A DNA stretch of 64,000 nucleotides from contig DJTE01000015.1 in assembly GCA_002439165.1 (NCBI GenBank), positions 126,762 to 190,761 of the forward strand, read 5' to 3'. The DNA is from Chryseobacterium indologenes. Its GTDB lineage: Bacteria; Bacteroidota; Bacteroidia; Flavobacteriales; Weeksellaceae. The position numbers and the translations under genes are program-made. The notes under the pieces were generated by a model. The model worked only from the letters and a program-made list of their open reading frames with translations, did not search any database and was not told where the DNA came from. Positions 59,633-64,000 of this stretch are shown here, one piece after another. Positions within the stretch are counted from its first letter, which is position 1, and each line of letters opens with the position of its first letter.

Positions 59633-61384
59633 TTATTTGAAAATTTTAACAAAGCTATCTTTTTCTAAGTTTTCCAGTGAGAAATCAAAATCTGCGTTTT
59701 CTTTTTCAGAAGTGATCTCTGCCCCTAATTCAGTGACCAGCATATTGAATGATATTGGCTCATACCACTGCTGGTATAATACCTTGATCGCCATTAAGGC
59801 AATTTCAGGATTTCCGGAAATATGGGATTGTCTGGCTCCTACATTAAGCAGTACAAAGCATTGCTTCCCCCCTTTCGGCAGCATCATTCCAAGAACGGTC
59901 TGTTTCTGAGCAGCATCACATTTTACCTCTGCAAAAAGACAGTCGGGGTTCATCATATATTCCTTTGAAATATCGTCTCCTTTTCCGATAATGATCTTAT
60001 AACCGCAGTCCGGACTCCCTGAGTAAACATTATTCATGATCAGCATCGGCTTGAACAGCCCTTTATCTGCATACAGGTATTTAACAGCTCCGTCGGATGC
60101 TGAAGTTATATCTCCGGAATACGTCAGACTGGCATCATACCGATTATAAGCCGAATTCCAGCCGGTTTTACCCAGAATATCCAGACTTGAAAGCTCCAGA
60201 TCATGAACTCCCCAGCGATCTTCCCAATATATACCTACGGCCAGCTTCTCCCCTGAAAACTTTGTTCCCGCAGGAATATTTCCTACAAGCATCTTTTCTG
60301 AGGAAGGCAGCCCGAATTCCACATCTCGGGGAAAATAAAATTTCTTTCCGGAAAGATCATATCTTGATTTCATATAATTCAATATAAAATCATAATTTCT
60401 TTCGCTCATATTTCCTGCTTTTCCTGTTTTCACCCAGGACTTTCCGTTTCTGATCCTGTACACAAAAGTATCCTGACCATACATTCTTAGATAGCAGGCA
60501 GACAACGCTTTAAATAAAACAAACGGTGTTGCACTATCCAGCCAGGGCAGGTCTTTTTTTTCCAATAATGAATGAGTAGCTTTATTCAGAGGATTGGACA
60601 TTAAAGGTTTATGATAAGTCTTTGACAACCTTGAGATCTTATTGATCGTTTTCGGAGTTCTTTTTTTATAGGCCAGAAACAGAGGTTTGAATCTGTTAAA
60701 AATTTCAGCCAGTCTTTCCAGTCCGAAATTTTTGAACAAATGGCCCGGATTATACCTGCTTTTCTTAACAGCATCAATCAGCTCTTCATTTTTAATCAGC
60801 AGCAGACTGCCTGTTGTTTTATAGATCACATATCTGAAGAATTCTACGGGATTATCAGGATAAACGTTGTAACGGTCCGCAATTTTTACTACGGCTTCTT
60901 TATTTATAATATTTTCTCTTCCTGTAAATTTATATTTCAGATCCTCTCCAAGAACCGCGATCAGGTCATCCACTGTTTCTTCTTTAAGAGCAACTCCGGA
61001 TCCCAGAAGCGACAGACACTTCTCTGTCATTTCTTCCTCAGAATATGCTTTGAAAACTTTGAAGATCAGATTGGTTTCAGGGACATTCAATATTTCTTCC
61101 GGGATATAGATCTCATCCTGAAATCCGCTTCCGTACGTAGAAATATAATGTCTGATCTGTTCCAGCAGCAGATTTGTTCTGGTCGTACTTTTTATTTTCT
61201 GCCAGGAAGTATGGAAGGTCCTGTTAAGGTCGTTTCCTTTTAATTTTTCTTTTGAATAGTATTTTATGATGTGATTCTTAGCCCAAAGTGCGCCGGATTC
61301 AATCACAAAACCATCAGTAGAAATGAAAGCTTCTTTTTCAGAATCTTTCTTTAATACGGCGTTAAACAGTTGAAGTGTTCTCAT
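59633..61384 (-). CDS. Unrecognised 583-residue protein in the RtcB unit
   Basis: The N-terminal half (about 1-300) is helical, opening with EAFISTDGFVIESGALWAK (about 18-36), then HEAT-like helix pairs (ERLAEIFNRFKPLFLAYKK, about 225-243) and KTYHKPLMSNPLN, faintly recalling TROVE/Ro60 repeats. The C-terminal half (about 330-583) is strand-rich, with DRWGVHDLELSSLDILG (about 395-411), YSGDITSASDGAV and CFVLLNVGARQSHISG, faintly like TerD-type domains. There is no DxSxS metal site of a Ro60 vWA domain. Its start codon abuts the second of two hairpins in its leader, and RtcB is the gene upstream. A role in RNA repair is inference from context only. Confidence 0.75.
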   Translation of the reverse strand: MRTLQLFNAVLKKDSEKEAFISTDGFVIESGALWAKNHIIKYYSKEKLKGNDLNRTFHTSWQKIKSTTRTNLLLEQIRHYISTYGSGFQDEIYIPEEILNVPETNLIFKVFKAYSEEEMTEKCLSLLGSGVALKEETVDDLIAVLGEDLKYKFTGRENIINKEAVVKIADRYNVYPDNPVEFFRYVIYKTTGSLLLIKNEELIDAVKKSRYNPGHLFKNFGLERLAEIFNRFKPLFLAYKKRTPKTINKISRLSKTYHKPLMSNPLNKATHSLLEKKDLPWLDSATPFVLFKALSACYLRMYGQDTFVYRIRNGKSWVKTGKAGNMSERNYDFILNYMKSRYDLSGKKFYFPRDVEFGLPSSEKMLVGNIPAGTKFSGEKLAVGIYWEDRWGVHDLELSSLDILGKTGWNSAYNRYDASLTYSGDITSASDGAVKYLYADKGLFKPMLIMNNVYSGSPDCGYKIIIGKGDDISKEYMMNPDCLFAEVKCDAAQKQTVLGMMLPKGGKQCFVLLNVGARQSHISGNPEIALMAIKVLYQQWYEPISFNMLVTELGAEITSEKENADFDFSLENLEKDSFVKIFK

Positions 61385-61386
61385 AT

Positions 61387-61493
61387 GAAGGAGTACTGGT
61401 TTTATAATAAACGGTATAGGAACTCCTTTTACCTATAATTTTGTAAAAAGGCGGGGAGTAACATCCAAATGGTATAGGAACTCCCTTTGCCTT
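61387..61493 (-). ncRNA. Twin hairpin leader RNA between rtcB and the 583-residue protein
   Basis: On the minus strand, hairpin A (61,493-61,448) has outer stem AAGGC / GCCTT and inner GGGAGT / ACTCCC around a 20-nt loop; hairpin B (61,428-61,387) has AAGGAGT / ACTCCTT around a larger loop. Both begin their loops with the same 14-nt motif GGAGTTCCTATACC (61,484-61,471 and 61,426-61,413), 58 bases apart. Hairpin B ends next to the ATG of the protein. The unit starts from its own -7 box near 61,525. It may control translation or be a protein-bound RNA like Y RNA; the data here do not decide. Confidence 0.55.
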
Positions 61494-61524
61494 GATTCTT
61501 TCACTGATAAAAATCACCGATATT

Positions 61525-61532
61525 CAAATATA
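61525..61532 (-). promoter_or_regulatory. -7 element for the twin-hairpin leader and 583-residue gene
   Basis: Minus-strand TATATTTG matches TAnnTTTG. Transcription would begin near 61,518, giving about 134 nt of leader that contains both hairpins. Confidence 0.5.
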
Positions 61533-61573
61533 GGATTTTTCACCAGATATATTATGGTTTCAGCTCTGTAAGC

Positions 61574-62956
61574 CTATCCTTTTCTATATTTCTTTTTTTT
61601 CTTCCAGGGTGCATTTTTACCGACATCCCCAGCCATGATACATCCGTACGGCATTACCTCATCCAGAACTTCACACAATCCGTATTCTTCGATCTGCGCT
61701 CTTACGTTTTTAGCACTTTTATAAGCACTCGGCAGTTCGGAAATATCAATTTCATTGGAGAAGAAACGGATATCAAGCCCTTTGGTTTCTTCCTCAAAGA
61801 TTTCTTCTGTTGTCTTATGGGCAAGAGACCTTTTATGCTGGCTTCTGCTGAAATTTCTTCCGGCTCCGTGCGGGGCAAATCCAAGATTTCTCTCATTGGT
61901 TTTTCCCTGAACAATCAGTACAGGTTCTGCCATATTCAGCGGAATCAATCTTGGTCCTGTAATATCCGGCATAAATTTATCATCCAGCGGAGTGGCTCCT
62001 TTGGCATGATAAAACAGGTCGCCGTCTCTGAAAACGAAATTATGCTCGTTCCAGTATCTGTTTTCTTTCTCTGTTTCCAGTTTGTTCAAAACCGCGTCAT
62101 GAATGGAGGTATGATTTTCTTTCGTCCATTTTCTGATCAGCTGCAGGGCCTCCCAATATTCCTTACCTTCTTCGGTATCATAAGGAATCCAGGCGTTTTC
62201 TCTCAGTGTTTCAGGAGAAATCTGCAGTCTGAAACGGTTGGCTACCTTCATTCCTTTATCATATAGCGCGGCACCCGGAGCTCTTGATCCGTGATGGGTC
62301 ACCAGCATTGTGTTTCCGGTATTTTTAGAAATTCCCACGAACAGGAAATGGTTTCCGTCGCCCTGTGTTCCCATATGAGAACGGGCAATGCTGATCAGTT
62401 TTTCATCATTTAAGAATTCATTTTCCCTGAAAGCATCCATCAGTTCCTGAGACATCGGCATCTGCTCTCCTCTTGCTCTTCCTCCATATCCGAAATGCGT
62501 CACGGAATGTGCGGCATCCAGCACTTCTTTAGGATCTGCTTTTCCAAAATCCGTAAGCATCACCGAACAGCAGATATCCGCACTATGGAATCCTGGATGA
62601 ATTGCATTTTTGGCGACAACCACTCCTCCTACCGGAATCTGACCTTCAGGTCCCGTAGGACAGGCATCCGGCATAATAGCTCCAGCCGTTAATGTAGGAG
62701 TTTTCATCAGCACATTCATGGTTTTGATGACTTTATCCACATTATCGTTCTCACTTTCGTGTTCCGCTCTGATATTGATCACAAAATCTTTCGGAGTATC
62801 ATGAAGCGGGATCAGATCAGGCTGCTTAAATTGTTCCAGATATTCCGTGATCTGGTTTTTATCCAGATTATTCTCATTAATATAAGTGATGGCTTCTTTA
62901 AACCAGTTTGCCGGTCTGTACCCTAATTCAATTAAATGATTTCCGTTAAATTCCAT
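61574..62956 (-). CDS. rtcB: RtcB-family RNA ligase (divergent clade)
   Basis: The 460-residue ligase joins 2',3'-cyclic phosphate or 3'-phosphate RNA ends to 5'-OH ends using GTP and Mn2+. Markers: GVVVAKNAIHPGFHSADICCSV (about 111-132; the usual DIGCGM reads DICCSV but keeps a Cys for metal), GTQGDGNHF, VTHHGSRAPG (about 222-231) and the guanylylated His in APHGAGRNFSRSQ (about 365-377). RtcB is a repair enzyme for cut tRNA and mRNA. The unknown 583-residue gene follows 190 bp later. A -7-like box (TTACTTTG, minus strand) sits at about 62,977. Confidence 0.9.
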   Translation of the reverse strand: MEFNGNHLIELGYRPANWFKEAITYINENNLDKNQITEYLEQFKQPDLIPLHDTPKDFVINIRAEHESENDNVDKVIKTMNVLMKTPTLTAGAIMPDACPTGPEGQIPVGGVVVAKNAIHPGFHSADICCSVMLTDFGKADPKEVLDAAHSVTHFGYGGRARGEQMPMSQELMDAFRENEFLNDEKLISIARSHMGTQGDGNHFLFVGISKNTGNTMLVTHHGSRAPGAALYDKGMKVANRFRLQISPETLRENAWIPYDTEEGKEYWEALQLIRKWTKENHTSIHDAVLNKLETEKENRYWNEHNFVFRDGDLFYHAKGATPLDDKFMPDITGPRLIPLNMAEPVLIVQGKTNERNLGFAPHGAGRNFSRSQHKRSLAHKTTEEIFEEETKGLDIRFFSNEIDISELPSAYKSAKNVRAQIEEYGLCEVLDEVMPYGCIMAGDVGKNAPWKKKKKYRKG

Positions 62957-63028
62957 TGTATTCGTATTTGATGATGCAAAGTAATGACATAAGTACGCAA
63001 CAATTCTGCGCAGATAAAAAAAATTTAA

Positions 63029-63145
63029 TTATTTTTGAACAAAAAGATTAATATAGCCCAAAGTGGCTAATAAAGAGTAGTTTACAAGAACCGAAAGTGC
63101 TATCGGTAACGATTTAGTAATGGTGCTTACTGCACTCGCTTTCAT
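63029..63145 (-). CDS. 38-residue hydrophobic peptide ORF upstream of rtcB
   Basis: The frame opens at ATG 63,145 and closes at 63,029, encoding a basic start (MKASAVSTITK) and one hydrophobic segment (LPIALSVLVNYSLLATLGYI). A -7 box match (minus-strand TAAATTTG at 63,178-63,171) lies 25 bp upstream and a terminator further upstream. It lies in the same direction as rtcB, 72 bp before it, so it could head that transcript. It could be a membrane peptide or small toxin-like protein, or a chance frame. No homologue is known to me. Confidence 0.35.
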   Translation of the reverse strand: MKASAVSTITKSLPIALSVLVNYSLLATLGYINLFVQK

Positions 63146-63182
63146 CTGATTACCTTGTAAATCATTACCGCAAATTTAATAA

Positions 63183-63220
63183 AAAAAAGGGTTAAGTCGT
63201 AGCGTACTTAACCCTTTTTT
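63183..63220. terminator. Bidirectional terminator at the edge of the mobile element
   Basis: Arms AAAAAAGGGTTAAGT / ACTTAACCCTTTTTT (15 bp) with an 8-nt loop. It separates the rtcB side from the RteC side. Confidence 0.85.
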
Positions 63221-63378
63221 CTGCTTTTTCCAATATACATCATAAGGCGTTATAAAATAAATCTTCCCCAATATGGGGGCAACCTGTGATATTGGTTCCG
63301 ATATTATTTCCAAGTTTTGACAAATAAACAAAAATGTAAATCCGAAACGTATGGTGTTAATCTCTAAAAATCTAAGCT

Positions 63379-64000
63379 ATGGAAATCGTGTTGAACAAAA
63401 TATTATCGGAAATTCAGCGTCAGGAAGATATGCTATCTTCTCAAATGATGCAAACTGCGGATGAGGCTTACCAAATGACCTTATTCTTAAAGGAAATGCT
63501 GTTTACTATAAAGATGAAAGTCTTGCAGACCGGATTTAAGGACGAACGGCAGGAAATCAATTTTTTCAAGAAAATCAAACCGCAGATTTTAGGAAAACTT
63601 ATTTATTACAATAAGGTATTCCGCATTGAAACTACCTGCCCCGTAAGTGCAGGGAGAATACACCAAAGTTATTTTGAAAACCAACTGAAAATTCTGAAAT
63701 CCGAATACAAGGAAAGCATATCCAATGAGGATTTTTACAGGTACTATCGTGCAGGCAGAACTGACCGTGACCACAGTTATTTCAGGCTCGGAAAAATCAA
63801 TTACCACGATGGTCTAAAAAGTAGTGTATTTGAAATTGACCTTAGCTTTTCTACTTATTACGATAACAAAGTTGCCCATATTATAGCCAATGAATTACTT
63901 TATACTTTCTTGCTTACCAAAATAAACCCTGAAAAAAATCCCGATACCATTTCAATAAACGGTGATGGAAACAAAGACATTTCGTGGACAAATTCTCAAA
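63379..64000 (+). CDS. rteC: RteC-like protein of an integrative conjugative element (partial)
   Basis: The frame begins at ATG 63,379 and runs off the right edge with 207 residues visible. It matches RteC-type proteins of CTnDOT-like elements: ERQEINFFKKIKPQILGKLIYYNKVFRIE (about 57-85), FENQLKILKSEYKES (about 99-113), YRYYRAGRTDRDHSYF (about 119-134) and KDISWTNS at the edge. RteC activates excision genes of Bacteroides conjugative transposons. Its presence marks the start of an integrated element to the right. The end of the gene is outside the window. Confidence 0.85.
   Translation, partial: MEIVLNKILSEIQRQEDMLSSQMMQTADEAYQMTLFLKEMLFTIKMKVLQTGFKDERQEINFFKKIKPQILGKLIYYNKVFRIETTCPVSAGRIHQSYFENQLKILKSEYKESISNEDFYRYYRAGRTDRDHSYFRLGKINYHDGLKSSVFEIDLSFSTYYDNKVAHIIANELLYTFLLTKINPEKNPDTISINGDGNKDISWTNSQ

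Noticed and set aside
59633..61384. Ro60/Rsr protein
   Set aside because: The N-terminal helices are suggestive, but there is no vWA DxSxS motif and the C-terminal half differs.
63171..63180. Attachment-site core of a CTnDOT-like element
   Set aside because: TTAAATTTGC matches nine of ten positions of GTAnnTTTGC but also matches the common -7 promoter box, so it is not reported as an att site.
1..64000. tRNA and rRNA genes
   Set aside because: No T-loop or rRNA sequence was seen in any intergenic stretch on either strand by eye; a tRNAscan run would settle this.

Overview
The window looks like a chromosomal segment of a Bacteroidota, class Flavobacteriia, most likely Chryseobacterium or a close Weeksellaceae relative. 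Reasons: AT-rich DNA; many gene starts preceded by the Bacteroidota -7 promoter element TAnnTTTG (or TAnnTTCG) and no clear Shine-Dalgarno sequences; a type IX secretion sorting domain; lineage-typical families (DUF5686, DUF6046, BT_3928-like, DUF1599, YceI pairs, LytTR two-component pair). No tRNA, rRNA or CRISPR array was seen. Genus and family names are recognised by eye; no database search was run.

Layout. 1-10,260 (+): the distal end of a contractile phage-tail cluster: tape-measure C-terminus, DUF6046, hub, spike, gp25-like, LysM, baseplate J-like and tail proteins, a collar-domain fibre, two large fibres sharing an N-terminal adapter, and a small membrane/coiled-coil protein. No lysis or integrase gene follows it. 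10,300-10,690: terminator and a 133-134 bp repeat. 10,829-13,307 (-): ECF sigma factor, zinc anti-sigma-like protein, DUF417/RclC-like protein and fused MsrAB, a likely oxidant-response operon. 13,760-31,122: mostly housekeeping (alaS, folP, tpiA), a prolyl oligopeptidase, outer-membrane and lipoprotein genes, and a MITE-like element. 31,369-32,765: a cobalamin riboswitch in front of a T9SS-secreted protein with two tandem copies of one domain. 33,173-43,936: clpP, a dnaG without its zinc cysteines, tsaE, alanine dehydrogenase, a LytS/LytTR pair, a Kef-type antiporter and a frameshifted gene. 44,041-49,648: lipoproteins, then tyrA behind an 18-codon leader peptide (three consecutive Tyr codons) with a terminator; then a DUF2089-regulator operon behind a perfect 20-bp palindrome. 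49,747-58,469: sdaA, hydrolase, two YceI proteins, glucokinase, a beta-barrel, and a DUF1800/DUF1501 export pair. 58,497-59,440: five non-coding tandem copies of a 198-200 bp unit. 59,633-62,956 (-): a divergent RtcB RNA ligase and an unrecognised 583-residue protein, with two sequence-related hairpins in the leader between them. 63,029-64,000: a 38-residue membrane-peptide ORF, a bidirectional terminator, and the start of an RteC gene marking the edge of an integrative conjugative element.

The strongest leads are the rtcB / twin-hairpin / unknown-protein unit, the tyrosine attenuator at tyrA, the riboswitch-controlled surface protein, and the oxidant-response operon. The first is the best candidate for an undescribed system: the hairpins share a 14-nt motif, lie in a leader with its own promoter, and one of them abuts the start codon of the unknown protein.
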